From Hyphomicrobiales bacterium (lineage in GTDB: Bacteria; Pseudomonadota; Alphaproteobacteria; Rhizobiales; Rhizobiaceae): 64,000 nucleotides of DNA. Under the pieces are notes generated by a model that searched no databases, was not told the DNA's origin, and saw only the letters and a list, made by a program, of their open reading frames with translations. The position numbers and the translations under genes are program-made. The stretch covers positions 296,551-360,550 of the forward strand of contig UCJA01000009.1 of the NCBI GenBank assembly GCA_900472675.1, in the 5' to 3' direction. Positions 18,609-27,610 of this stretch are shown one piece after another. Numbering within the stretch: position 1 is the first letter of the stretch; the number at the start of each line of letters is the position of its first letter.

Positions 18609-19394
18609 GTGACTGATTTGACGTTTCAACTTCTGGCTCTGCTCTTCCTGGCAGCGGTCTTCGCCGGGTTTGTCGATTCCATCGCGGGCGGCGGCGGCCT
18701 GATCACCATCCCGGTCCTGCTGATCGCCGGAATACCGCCGCTTGAATCGATCGCCACCAACAAGCTCCAGTCGCAGTTCGGTTCTGCCTCCGCCACCATC
18801 GCCTATGCCAGGCGCGGCCATGTCAGCCTCCGGACCCAGCTGCCCATGGCAGCCATCGCAGTGATCGGCGGCGGCGTGGGCGCCCTGCTGGCATCAAGGC
18901 TTCCCGCGAACCTGCTCGCCTCGGGCATCCCGTTCCTCCTGATCGCCATCGCCCTGTTTTTCGCGTTGAAGCCGAACCTCAACGACACCGACAGCCACCG
19001 CCGCGTCACGCCCCGCGTCTTCGGAATAACGGCCGTGCCGCTTGTCGCACTTTACGACGGCATCTTCGGCCCCGGCGCCGGCTCCTTCTACATGCTGGGC
19101 TTCGTGTTGCTCGCCGGCTTCGGCATGCTGAAGGCAACCGCGCATACCAAGCTCATCAACCTCGGATCCAACTTCGGGTCCTTCCTGGTCTTCGCCCTGA
19201 CCGGTTCGGTGCTGTGGAAAATCGGCCTGCTGATGGGACTGGGCCAGTTGATCGGCGCCCAGCTGGGCTCGCGCCTGGCCATGAAGAACGGTGTCCGGAT
19301 CATCAAGCCGCTGCTGGTGATTTCCTGCCTGATCCTGGCGGCGAAGCTGCTCGCCGATCCTGCCCATCCCCTGCGCCTGTGGCTCGGGGTCTAA
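18609..19394 (+). CDS. TSUP family membrane permease (TauE/SafE-like)
   Basis: The 261-aa inner-membrane protein has seven to eight hydrophobic segments and the N-terminal motif AGFVDSIAGGGGLITIPVLL that marks the TSUP (sulfite/organosulfonate exporter) family. The GTG at 18609 gives the usual length; the TTG at 18546 would add 21 non-conserved residues. The substrate is uncertain, since family members move sulfite, sulfoacetate, taurine-related compounds and others. Confidence 0.85.
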   Translation: MTDLTFQLLALLFLAAVFAGFVDSIAGGGGLITIPVLLIAGIPPLESIATNKLQSQFGSASATIAYARRGHVSLRTQLPMAAIAVIGGGVGALLASRLPANLLASGIPFLLIAIALFFALKPNLNDTDSHRRVTPRVFGITAVPLVALYDGIFGPGAGSFYMLGFVLLAGFGMLKATAHTKLINLGSNFGSFLVFALTGSVLWKIGLLMGLGQLIGAQLGSRLAMKNGVRIIKPLLVISCLILAAKLLADPAHPLRLWLGV

Positions 19395-19424
19395 TCAGCT
19401 TCGTTAAACCTCAGCGTTCAGGCC

Positions 19425-19946
19425 TTAGCCCTTCAGCTTGAGCGGCAAGCCGGCGGCAATGAAATAGGCTTCGTCGGCCATGGCGGCGATCCGCTGGTGG
19501 AGCCGCCCGGCGTGATCGCGGAACTCGCGAGCCATTTTGTTGTCAGGAACAATACCCAGCCCGACCTCGTTCGAGACCAGCACGACCTGCGCGGAACAGG
19601 AAGACAGCTGCGCGATCAGCGCCGCACCGGCTGCATCGACGTCGCTGTCCGCCATCATCAGGTTGGTAACCCAGAGGGTGAGGCAATCCACGAGCACGGC
19701 GCGGTCGAGGGCATCGATAGCCGCCAGCTGTTGCGGCAGGTCGAGAGGAACCTCGTGTGTGACCCACCCCTCGCCGCGATCCGTCCGGTGTCGGGCAATC
19801 CTCTGCACCATCTCGTCGTCATAGGCGCGGCCAGTCGCCAGATAGTGCCGTTCCCGGCCGCTGGCAGATACCATCTGCTCTGAGAAATGCGATTTACCGG
19901 AACGCGCTCCGCCCAGCACGAGTACCACATGGCCTGAACGCGTCAT
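19425..19946 (-). CDS. cobP: Adenosylcobinamide kinase/adenosylcobinamide-phosphate guanylyltransferase
   Basis: The 173-aa bifunctional enzyme (CobP/CobU) phosphorylates adenosylcobinamide and adds GMP to give AdoCbi-GDP in nucleotide-loop assembly of cobalamin. It has the P-loop GGARSGKS (residues 12-19), the [15 protein letters not shown] segment and the [12 protein letters not shown] motif. It starts 22 nt downstream of a terminator-like hairpin plus U-tract (19968-20042), so transcription may depend on read-through. No B12-box cobalamin riboswitch was found upstream. The product is relevant to the corrinoid-dependent enzymes encoded 8-14 kb away. Confidence 0.93.
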   Translation of the reverse strand: MTRSGHVVLVLGGARSGKSHFSEQMVSASGRERHYLATGRAYDDEMVQRIARHRTDRGEGWVTHEVPLDLPQQLAAIDALDRAVLVDCLTLWVTNLMMADSDVDAAGAALIAQLSSCSAQVVLVSNEVGLGIVPDNKMAREFRDHAGRLHQRIAAMADEAYFIAAGLPLKLKG

Positions 19947-19967
19947 TCGATCTCGTCGGTAAAAAAG

Positions 19968-20042
19968 GAAAAAGACCGGACGATTCGTAGATGAGGAGGC
20001 GTCCGGCCTTTGTTAGGTTACTGCTGCAGACTCGATGTCTGT
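19968..20042 (-). ncRNA. Candidate small RNA with anti-Shine-Dalgarno loop
   Basis: A predicted transcript of about 75 nt has a 5' hairpin (CAGAC-ATCGA-GTCTG, 20041-20027). A second stem, CCGGACG/CGTCCGG (20006-20000 with 19982-19976), follows, and its 17-nt loop displays CCTCCTC. A TCTTTTT tract comes next, as in a Rho-independent terminator. A promoter-like pair lies directly upstream. Rhizobial alpha-r14 (NfeR1-like) sRNAs are known for CCUCCU loops; the resemblance is by motif only. Alternatively it is a leader attenuator of cobP. Confidence 0.5.
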
Positions 20043-20048
20043 GAGCTA

Positions 20049-20077
20049 ATTGTGGGGTGGCGGAGCTTTCACGTCAA
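20049..20077 (-). promoter_or_regulatory. Promoter of the candidate small RNA
   Basis: TTGACG (20077-20072) and CACAAT (20054-20049) are separated by 17 nt on the minus strand, placing the start near 20042. The -35 is near consensus and the -10 matches four of six positions. Confidence 0.45.
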
Positions 20078-20231
20078 CCTTTGGATCGCGACCTTCCGTC
20101 GCATGCGGCATTCCTGTCCTGTTTGCGACGCTAAACGGCCACTTCCAGCGTTGTTCAGATGTCGTTTTCGCTCTAATGCGACACAGCCAGAACACAGGGA
20201 TTTCCAGGTGGAAACCCGCGAGGAAACGCCG

Positions 20232-20375
20232 ATGCTTTACGTCTTCAAAAGTAACAATGGACTTCAGATTGCCTGGAACTCCGAGGTGCCGCGCCGGCAG
20301 CTCGATACTCGGTCCCAACAGCTCGATACCCGGTTTTCACTGTGGGGCTTGATCCGCACCAGCAAAGCAGGATGA
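20232..20375 (+). CDS. Small hypothetical protein, 47 aa
   Basis: The ORF starts at an ATG preceded by GCGAGGAAACGCCG and encodes MLYVFKSNNGLQIAWNSEV followed by an internal near-repeat, RRQLDTRSQQLDTRF. No family is recognised. It overlaps no other supported gene and stands alone in a 1.1-kb stretch. It may be real or chance. Confidence 0.3.
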   Translation: MLYVFKSNNGLQIAWNSEVPRRQLDTRSQQLDTRFSLWGLIRTSKAG

Positions 20376-21028
20376 GCGGAAATAGACATCTGGAGATTGC
20401 AACTCCTGGCTGCAAATCTCCGGCAGATCACAATAGATCTGCGCGTCAGCGTGAGGGCAACCGGAACGCACTACCTTATCCGGTGCCGACGCTGGACTGT
20501 TCGTCCACGCCCAGATGATTAGCCGTACATTCTTACCGGATGGTTAGTGCTTCACGCGACTTATGGGATTTTCCGCTTCGGCTGTCGTTTTTTTTTAGAA
20601 ATCGCTACGAGACGGCAGCGGCGCTAATCGACTAGAAAAAGGCAAAGCCGGGGCGTGACATTTGCGCTTAAGCTTGCGTTGCCCAAAGCGTCTGCTGCCC
20701 AGTCGGGCAGTTGCGCGGCAAATGCTGATTTTTCCAGCTTATTTTGACTGAAATCCTGTTGTTACAAAGACTTGCTAATGCAAGCCGGCGAAGCCGTGCC
20801 TTGCAGTCCTGTTGATTTCTGTGCCGGAACACGTAGGCTGCTCTGGCTGAGGCAGTAAAGCGCGGCATCTGCAGGGCGATCCAGCGGGTGCAAACAAGAC
20901 GCAAAGCACCTCGACAGGCTTGGCGTGATGGCACCCGCCGGTTGATCACGACGCGCCCTTCGCATGGGATGACCGGACAGCCGGCATCCGGTCCATGAAA
21001 CACTGCAACAACAAGACTGGGAGGTCTT
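20376..21028 (+). other. Intergenic stretch rich in RNA secondary structure
   Basis: No supportable protein gene is seen. Between about 20390 and 20510 consecutive hairpins can form: GGAGATTGCA with TGCAAATCTCC, then GCAGATC-N6-GATCTGC, then CCGG and GGAC/GTCC stems. A run of nine T lies at 20588-20596. Further on, GACCGGA-N9-TCCGGTC (20971-20993) sits 36 nt before the binding-protein start. This could be a structured leader or small RNA, but I cannot assign a class. Confidence 0.3.
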
Positions 21029-22027
21029 ATGATGAAAAAACTCCTTGCTTCCGCTGTGTTTGCCGGCGGTCTTTATGCCTTTGCTGGCGCCGCTCAGGCA
21101 GACTGCGGCTCCGTCTCCATCGCAGAAATGAACTGGGCCTCGGCCGGCGTTGCCGCCAATGTCGACAAGATCATTCTCGAGAAGGGCTATGGCTGTTCGG
21201 TCGAGCTGGTCACTGGCGACACCATGCCAACCTTCACCTCCATGAACGAAAAGGGCCAGCCTGACGTGGCGCCCGAGTTCTGGGTCAATGCCGTCCGCAC
21301 GCCGCTGGACAAGGCTGTCGGCGAAGGCCGGCTGGTGATCGCGGCTGAAATTCTCGCCGATGGCGCCGTCGAAGGCTGGTGGATCCCCAAATTCCTGTCT
21401 GACGCGCACCCGGACATCAAGACGGTACAGGATGCACTCAAGCATCCCGAGCTTTTCCCGGCACCTGAAGACCCGTCCAAGGCCGCCGTTACCAATTGCC
21501 CCGCTGGCTGGAACTGCCAGGTCTCTACGGCAAACCTCTACAAGGCGCTCGACGCCAAGGGTAAGAAGTTCGACCTCGTCGACAGCGGCTCGGCCGCAGG
21601 CCTTGACGGCTCGATTGCCAACGCCTTCGAAAAGAAGAAGGGATGGCTCGGCTACTATTGGGCGCCGACCGCGATCCTCGGCAAATACGAGATGGTGAAG
21701 CTTTCCTTCGACGTTCCTCATGACAAGGCCGACTGGGACGCCTGCACTTCGGTGCCGGATTGCCCCAATCCCAAGGTCAATTCCTACCCGACCTCCCAGG
21801 CCTTCACCGTCGTGACCAAGCAGTTTGCCCAGAAGGCGAGCGTCGCCATGGATTACATCAAGGCGCGCAAATGGGGCAACGCCACCGTCAACGGCATTCT
21901 GGCCTGGCAGACGGACAACCAGGGCACCAACGAGGATGCAGCCAAGCACTTCCTCGAAACCATGCCTGAAGTCTGGACCAAGTGGGTCAGCCCGGAAGTG
22001 GGCGAAAAGGTCAAGGCCGCCCTCTGA
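21029..22027 (+). CDS. Betaine/choline-type ABC transporter periplasmic binding protein
   Basis: The 332-aa protein has a signal peptide (MMKKLLASAVFAGGLYAFAGAAQA, mature from DCGSVSI) and the ProX/OpuAC-like fold, with MNWASAGVAANVDKIILEKGYG at the start and several Trp residues (WWIPKF, YYWAPT) that usually form the cage for a quaternary ammonium group. GGGAGG lies upstream. It leads a binding protein-permease-ATPase operon. The ligand is probably glycine betaine, proline betaine or choline; this inference is strengthened by the methylamine-processing genes downstream. Confidence 0.88.
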   Translation: MMKKLLASAVFAGGLYAFAGAAQADCGSVSIAEMNWASAGVAANVDKIILEKGYGCSVELVTGDTMPTFTSMNEKGQPDVAPEFWVNAVRTPLDKAVGEGRLVIAAEILADGAVEGWWIPKFLSDAHPDIKTVQDALKHPELFPAPEDPSKAAVTNCPAGWNCQVSTANLYKALDAKGKKFDLVDSGSAAGLDGSIANAFEKKKGWLGYYWAPTAILGKYEMVKLSFDVPHDKADWDACTSVPDCPNPKVNSYPTSQAFTVVTKQFAQKASVAMDYIKARKWGNATVNGILAWQTDNQGTNEDAAKHFLETMPEVWTKWVSPEVGEKVKAAL

Positions 22028-22035
22028 GCCAAACC

Positions 22036-22059
22036 GGGAAGCCGTTCCGGCGGCTTCCC
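22036..22059 (+). terminator. Intercistronic hairpin after the betaine-binding-protein gene
   Basis: GGGAAGCCG and CGGCTTCCC form a perfect 9-bp stem around TTCCGG, 9 nt beyond the stop codon. No U-tract follows, so it probably protects or attenuates, giving more binding protein than permease. Confidence 0.6.
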
Positions 22060-22216
22060 GCGCTTCCGCCCGCCAGCCGCGGGCGTCTGCACGTCGCGCT
22101 CATGTCCTCCGGTGGCGCAAATTCGGCTCCTGCACCACCGGGAGATGTTATGATCGGCGAGCTCTCGGGAAGCCATGCCGGGCGCTGCGAAAAATCAAAC
22201 CTATAAGGGGGACATC

Positions 22217-23117
22217 ATGGCAACCTGTGAGTTTTTGCCGAATGCTCTCTGCAGCTTTCCGGCGATTGGCGACCAGTATATTCGTGAAACCCGCAAGGTG
22301 ATCGACGACGGCTTTAAAGGCATCGTCCGCGAATACGGTTTCGTCATCGACGCCGTGACACAACCGCTGCAGGTATTTCTCAATTCCTTCGAGCGGCTGT
22401 TCACCAATTCACCGTGGATTGTCGTGCTGATCGCCATGATGGCGATCGTCTATGCGGGCAGCCGCAGCATCAGGATCACCGTCGGCACCGCGCTCGCCAT
22501 GTGTGCCATCGGTCTGTTGGGCCTGTGGAACGATGCCATGATCACGCTTGCCATCACCACGGTGGCCACGTTGATCGCCATCATCATCGGCATTCCGATC
22601 GGCATCCTTATGGCCCGCTCCGATCGCATCCAGGGCACCATCAATCCCGTGCTCGATGTGATGCAGACGCTGCCGAGCTTCGTCTATCTTATCCCGGTCG
22701 TCGTCATTTTCGGGATCGGCAAGGTGCCGGGCCTGATTGCCGTCGTCATCTACGCCGTCCCGCCGATGATCCGCCTGACCAACCTCGGCATCCGGCTCGT
22801 CGACAAGGAAGTGCTGGAGGCGGCCGATGCCTTCGGCTCCTCCTCGAGCCAGAAACTGTGGAACGTGCAGATGCCCCTCGCCCTGCCGACAATCATGGCC
22901 GGCATCAACCAGACCATCATGATGTCGCTGGCCATGGTCGTCGTGGCATCCATGGTGGGCGTCGGCGGCCTTGGCAAGAACACGCTGCAGGCGATCGCCA
23001 ACCAGTTCTTCACCTACGGCTTCATGAACGGCTTTGCGCTGGTCGCCATCGCCATCATCTTCGACCGGACCAGCCAGGCCTATGGCAAGCGTCTGCAAAA
23101 ACATTCGGAGGTTGTCC

Positions 23118-23125
<8 letters not shown>
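22217..23125 (+). CDS. Betaine/choline-type ABC transporter permease
   Basis: The 302-aa inner-membrane permease of the ProW/OpuAB type has six predicted helices and the EAA loop (EVLEAADAFGSSSSQKLWNVQMPLALPT). An N-terminal cytoplasmic stretch of about 65 residues precedes the first helix. The ATG at 22217 has AAGGGGG at ideal spacing. The stop overlaps the start of the ATPase gene by 8 nt, indicating translational coupling. Confidence 0.9.
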
Positions 23126-24170
<1,045 letters not shown>

Positions 24171-24171
24171 G

Positions 24172-24189
24172 CCGGCCTGCGAGGGCCGG
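24172..24189 (+). terminator. Hairpin after the betaine transporter operon
   Basis: CCGGCC and GGCCGG form a 6-bp stem around TGCGAG immediately after the ATPase stop. There is no U-tract; it may separate the transporter transcript from bmt. Confidence 0.35.
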
Positions 24190-24208
24190 ATTGCCGGCTC
24201 GGCTTGCA

Positions 24209-24234
24209 ATCATATAAAGCTATCTTTATATGAT
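24209..24234. promoter_or_regulatory. Perfect palindrome upstream of bmt, SahR-like operator
   Basis: Two perfect 11-bp arms (ATCATATAAAG and CTTTATATGAT) flank CTAT, in an AT-rich island of a GC-rich genome, 29 nt before the bmt start. ArsR-family SAH-responsive regulators (SahR) of proteobacteria bind AT-rich palindromes of this style in front of methionine-cycle genes including bmt. The assignment is by analogy. Confidence 0.6.
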
Positions 24235-24262
24235 CTACAGCTACGTTTAGAGGAGTTCTCCC

Positions 24263-25276
24263 ATGCAGCCCACCAATGCCCTGACCGAACTTCTGGCCGA
24301 AAAGGGCGTGCTGCTCGCGGACGGCGCCACCGGCACGAACCTCTTTGCCATGGGCCTTGAGGCTGGTGAAGCGCCGGAACTGTGGAACGAGACCGTGCCG
24401 GAAAAGATCGTCAAGCTGCATCAGGATTTCGTCGATGCGGGCGCCGATATCATCCTCACCAATTCCTTCGGCGGCACGCGGCATCGCCTGAAGCTGCATC
24501 ACGCGGACGACCGCGTCTTCGCACTGAACAAGAAAGCCGCCGAGATTGCCCGCTCCGTCGCCGACAAGGCGGGACGCAAGGTCATCGTCGCGGGCTCGGT
24601 CGGTCCGACCGGTGAACTTCTCATCCCGCTGGGCGCCCTCTCCTACGAGGAAGCGGTTGCCGCCTTTGCCGAGCAAATGGAAGGCCTGAAAGCCGGCGGC
24701 GCCGATGTCGCCTGGATCGAGACCATGTCCTCGGCGGATGAAATCCGCGCAGCCGCAGAGGCCGCGACCAAGGTCGAAATGCCCTATACCTACACTGGTT
24801 CTTTCGACACCGCCGGCAAGACGATGATGGGTCTCGACCCCAAAGATCTTCGCGGCGTCGCCAGCGACGTTGGCGAAGGCCCGATCGCGGTCGGCGCCAA
24901 TTGTGGTGTCGGCGCGGCCGATATTCTCTCGAGCCTGCTCGACATGACGGCGGCGGATCCGGATGCGATCACCATCGTCAAGGGCAACTGCGGCATCCCG
25001 GAATTCCGTGGCGCTGAAATCTACTACTCCGGCACGCCACCACTGATGGCTGAATACGCAAGGCTGGCGCGGGACGCGGGTGCGCGCATCATCGGCGGGT
25101 GCTGCGGGACCTCCTGCGAGCACTTGGCGGCCATGCGTTCCGCACTTGACGACTACACGCCGCGCCCGCGGCCGACCATCGAGGAAATCGTCGACAAGAT
25201 CGGCCCGCTGCGCAATAAGATGGCCAGTGAATCGGGTAGCGACGGTAGCAGGGAAAGACGCCGTCGCCGTACTTAA
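24263..25276 (+). CDS. bmt: Betaine-homocysteine S-methyltransferase-like protein with an arginine-rich tail
   Basis: The 337-aa zinc enzyme would transfer a methyl group from betaine, or from another methylated donor, to homocysteine to form methionine. Zinc ligands are visible as Cys about 214 (GANCG) and Cys 280-281 (GGCCGT), and the N-terminal DGATGTNL motif fits the family. It is shorter than animal BHMT and ends in a tail reading GSDGSRERRRRRT that is outside the barrel. GAGGAG lies upstream of the ATG. It follows the betaine importer and a SahR-like palindrome. It may be the first demethylation step for the imported substrate. Confidence 0.88.
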   Translation: MQPTNALTELLAEKGVLLADGATGTNLFAMGLEAGEAPELWNETVPEKIVKLHQDFVDAGADIILTNSFGGTRHRLKLHHADDRVFALNKKAAEIARSVADKAGRKVIVAGSVGPTGELLIPLGALSYEEAVAAFAEQMEGLKAGGADVAWIETMSSADEIRAAAEAATKVEMPYTYTGSFDTAGKTMMGLDPKDLRGVASDVGEGPIAVGANCGVGAADILSSLLDMTAADPDAITIVKGNCGIPEFRGAEIYYSGTPPLMAEYARLARDAGARIIGGCCGTSCEHLAAMRSALDDYTPRPRPTIEEIVDKIGPLRNKMASESGSDGSRERRRRRT

Positions 25277-25290
25277 GGGCGGGGGACCTC

Positions 25291-25641
25291 ATGACCAGCA
25301 TTTCGCCGATTGGCAGCCGAGAAACCGTGGCTGATGGCCTGACGTATCTATCTGACGAGCAGATGAACTGGCTGTCGCTTCTGATGCAGAACCCGGCCTC
25401 GGACGATCTCTTTCTGGAAGGCCTGCACCTCTACCTGGACCGGGCCTCGGAAAGCCGCTTTCTCAATTCCCTGAAGCTCCAGAAGTGCGGCAACTGGATT
25501 GGCACGAATGCCCCTGCCCGCCTGCAGATCCGCCTGATGGAAGCGGCCAAATCAAGCCAGCATCCGGCGTTTCAGGCCTTCCGCGCCGGTCTGACGGCCT
25601 CCGGCGGCCTGGAGCGGGCCTACCCCAAGGCAAGCATATAG
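25291..25641 (+). CDS. Hypothetical protein, 116 aa
   Basis: This small soluble protein begins 14 nt after bmt with a GGGGG ribosome site, so it is probably co-transcribed with it. It is predicted mostly helical (LSDEQMNWLSLLMQN, LFLEGLHLYLDRASESRFLNSLKL) and has no signal peptide or known motif. No family is recognised. Its position suggests an accessory role in the methyl-transfer pathway. Confidence 0.65.
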   Translation: MTSISPIGSRETVADGLTYLSDEQMNWLSLLMQNPASDDLFLEGLHLYLDRASESRFLNSLKLQKCGNWIGTNAPARLQIRLMEAAKSSQHPAFQAFRAGLTASGGLERAYPKASI

Positions 25642-25660
25642 CACCTGCGCCACGCTCGAC

Positions 25661-25682
25661 GGCCGCGGTTCTCACCGCGGCC
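25661..25682. terminator. Hairpin between convergent bmt and mttB-like transcripts
   Basis: GGCCGCGG and CCGCGGCC form a perfect 8-bp stem around TTCTCA, between the end of the hypothetical gene and the convergent methyltransferase gene. It could work in both directions. No long U-tract is present. Confidence 0.5.
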
Positions 25683-25776
25683 CCCTGTACTGGTAGTGTG
25701 GGCGCCAGACGCTCTCCTGGATGAAATCTGCGACGCGTCTTGCTCCGCCTTGCTCCCTGGCGGCCTCGGGCTCTCT

Positions 25777-27342
25777 TCAGGTGAAGGCGTCCGGCATGGA
25801 GTCCTTGCGACCTTTGATGAAGGCAAGCAGCGCCTCGTCGATCGCCTCGTCCAACGGCGGCGCCTCATAGGAATCGAGCCAGGAGCGGCAGAGCGCATTT
25901 GCCCGCTGTTCGATCCGCTTTTCCCCCTCGATCTCCCATTGCTCGAACGAATTGTTGTCCATCAGGGCCGAGCGATAGAAGGCAGTCTGGAAATGCGCCT
26001 GCGTATGGGCGCACCCGAGATAGTGACTGCCGGGCCCGACTTCCCGCATTGCCGAAAGCGCCTGCCCTTCCTCGGACAGATCGATGCCATCGGCCATCTT
26101 CTGCATCATGCCCAACTGGTCCTGGTCGATCATGAACTTTTCATACGAAGACACCAGCCCGCCTTCGAGCCATCCGGCCGCATGCAGCACGAAGTTGGTG
26201 CCGGCAAGCAGCGTCATATTCAGCGTATTGGCCGACTCATGGGCCGCTTGGGCGTCCGGCACCTTGGAGCCGCAGAGCGAGCCCCCGGTGCGGAACGGAA
26301 GGCCAAGACGACGCGCCAGCTGCGCGGCCCCGTAGGACACCAGCGCCGGCTCAGGCGTGCCGAACGTCGGCGCGCCCGACTGCATGGAGATGGACGCGGC
26401 AAAGGTGCCGAACAGCACCGGCGATCCCTTGCGGATAAGCTGCGTCAGAGCCGCCCCCGCCAACACCTCGGCCAGGATCTGCGTCAGCGTGCCGGCCACC
26501 GTCACCGGGCTCATGGCGCCCGACAGGATAAACGGGGAAACGACGGACGCCTGGTTATGCCGGGCATACACTTTCAGCGCACCGAGCATGGTGCCGTCGA
26601 AGACCATGGGCGAGTTAGCGTTGATGAGGTTGAGCGTGACGCAGTTGTTTTCGACGAAATCATCGCCGAACACGATCTTGGCGAGCGCAACCGTATCTTC
26701 TGCGCGCTCAGGCGCCGTGACGGACCCCATGAACGGCTTGTCCGAGTATTTGATGTGACTGTAGACCATGTCGAGATGGCGCTTGTTGACCGGCACATCC
26801 ACCGGCTCGCACACCGTGCCGCCGGACGAGTGCATGGACGGCGCCATATAGGCGAGCTTCACGAAGTTGCGAAAATCCTCGACCGTCGCATAGCGGCGAA
26901 CGCCTTCGAGATCGCGCACGAAGGGCGGTCCGTAGACCGGCGCAAACACGGTCGCGTTGCCGCCGATCTTGACGCTGCGCTCCGGGTTGCGGGCATGCCA
27001 TGTAAATTCGCTGGGCGCGGTCTTCAGCAACTCGCGGCACAATCCTTTCGGAAAATGCACCCGCTCGCCTCGAACATCCGCGCCGGCCTCCTTCCAGAGC
27101 GCGAGCGCCTCCGGATCGTCGCGGAATTCGATGCCGATCTCCTCAAGGATCGTGTCGGCATTGCGTTCGATAAGCTGCAGGCCCTCTTCGTCGAGAACCT
27201 CGTACACGCCGATGCGGCGCGTGATGTAGGGAAGCGAGGGGCTAGCGCCTCCGCCTGCCCGCGCGGCACGGCGTCCGGCCGCCCCGCGTTCGCCCCGTCC
27301 GCGACGTCCCGCCGCCGCCGTCTGTTCCGTCACGTCGTCCAT
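25777..27342 (-). CDS. MttB-family (non-pyrrolysine) corrinoid methyltransferase with a basic N-terminal tail
   Basis: The 521-aa protein belongs to the trimethylamine methyltransferase (MttB) superfamily, whose members move a methyl group from a quaternary or tertiary amine to the cobalt of a corrinoid protein. It has the GTVCEPVDVPVNKRHLDMVYSHI and FTGGSLCGSKVPDAQAAHESANT-type segments of the barrel core (here RTGGSLCGSKVPD). There is no in-frame TAG, so it is of the non-pyrrolysine branch, like glycine betaine MtgB. Residues 12-32 form an Arg/Gly/Ala tail (GRRAARAGGG). The start at 27342 has GAGGAG upstream. It is divergent from the corrinoid-protein gene. The substrate is unproven. Confidence 0.88.
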   Translation of the reverse strand: MDDVTEQTAAAGRRGRGERGAAGRRAARAGGGASPSLPYITRRIGVYEVLDEEGLQLIERNADTILEEIGIEFRDDPEALALWKEAGADVRGERVHFPKGLCRELLKTAPSEFTWHARNPERSVKIGGNATVFAPVYGPPFVRDLEGVRRYATVEDFRNFVKLAYMAPSMHSSGGTVCEPVDVPVNKRHLDMVYSHIKYSDKPFMGSVTAPERAEDTVALAKIVFGDDFVENNCVTLNLINANSPMVFDGTMLGALKVYARHNQASVVSPFILSGAMSPVTVAGTLTQILAEVLAGAALTQLIRKGSPVLFGTFAASISMQSGAPTFGTPEPALVSYGAAQLARRLGLPFRTGGSLCGSKVPDAQAAHESANTLNMTLLAGTNFVLHAAGWLEGGLVSSYEKFMIDQDQLGMMQKMADGIDLSEEGQALSAMREVGPGSHYLGCAHTQAHFQTAFYRSALMDNNSFEQWEIEGEKRIEQRANALCRSWLDSYEAPPLDEAIDEALLAFIKGRKDSMPDAFT

Positions 27343-27421
27343 GATGCTCCTCACCCTGTACCGCTGCGATTGCTCATCAGATGCGCCATGCTAGGCGCAA
27401 GTGCAAGCCGGGCCCCGCCTT

Positions 27422-27453
27422 TCTGCGCCAAAGGAACGGCCTGTCTGCGCCAA
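27422..27453. promoter_or_regulatory. Direct repeat in the mttB-like/corrinoid-protein divergent region
   Basis: TCTGCGCCAA occurs twice (27422-27431 and 27444-27453) with a period of 22 bp, about two helical turns. AraC-family activators often bind such same-face direct repeats. A GlxA/AraC-type regulator is encoded at 35000-36028. Confidence 0.45.
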
Positions 27454-27467
27454 GAATGGTGGGCAGG

Positions 27468-27539
27468 GTCGCGCGACGCCGATAGCGACGCATCGCATTT
27501 CCGACGCTGCACTGTCGCTTACGAAAGAAATTGCGACAG
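27468..27539. promoter_or_regulatory. Cluster of GCGAC half-sites between the mttB-like and corrinoid-protein genes
   Basis: Five GCGAC/GTCGC pentamers occur in 72 bp (27468, 27473, 27485, 27514, 27533). The last two form the inverted repeat CTGTCGC-N14-GCGACAG (27512-27539). A related inverted repeat lies upstream of the AraC-type regulator gene (34863-34884). They look like regulator half-sites, with the regulator inferred. Confidence 0.45.
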
Positions 27540-27610
27540 GATTTCAGGCTAGATATGGTTGTGAGCGAACATGATTTGCCAGCCTGGTTCCAATAGGGAA
27601 GAACGACCCC

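Noticed and set aside
19947-20200. Cobalamin riboswitch upstream of cobP
   Set aside because: No B12 box or conserved riboswitch core was visible, only a compact promoter, hairpin and U-tract.
20762-21949. 395-codon minus-strand frame over the betaine-binding-protein gene
   Set aside because: The plus-strand frame has a signal peptide, a ribosome site and an ABC binding-protein fold. The reverse frame has no recognisable features.
24171-24262. SAM-II or other S-adenosylmethionine riboswitch before bmt
   Set aside because: The space is short and dominated by a perfect DNA palindrome, with no pseudoknot-like conserved blocks. A protein operator fits better.
25777-27342. Pyrrolysine-type MttB
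   Set aside because: The frame is continuous with no internal TAG, so it belongs to the non-pyrrolysine branch.
25696-27552. 618-codon open frame opposite the MttB-like gene
   Set aside because: It is a shadow frame. The minus-strand product has clear MttB-family sequence along its whole length.
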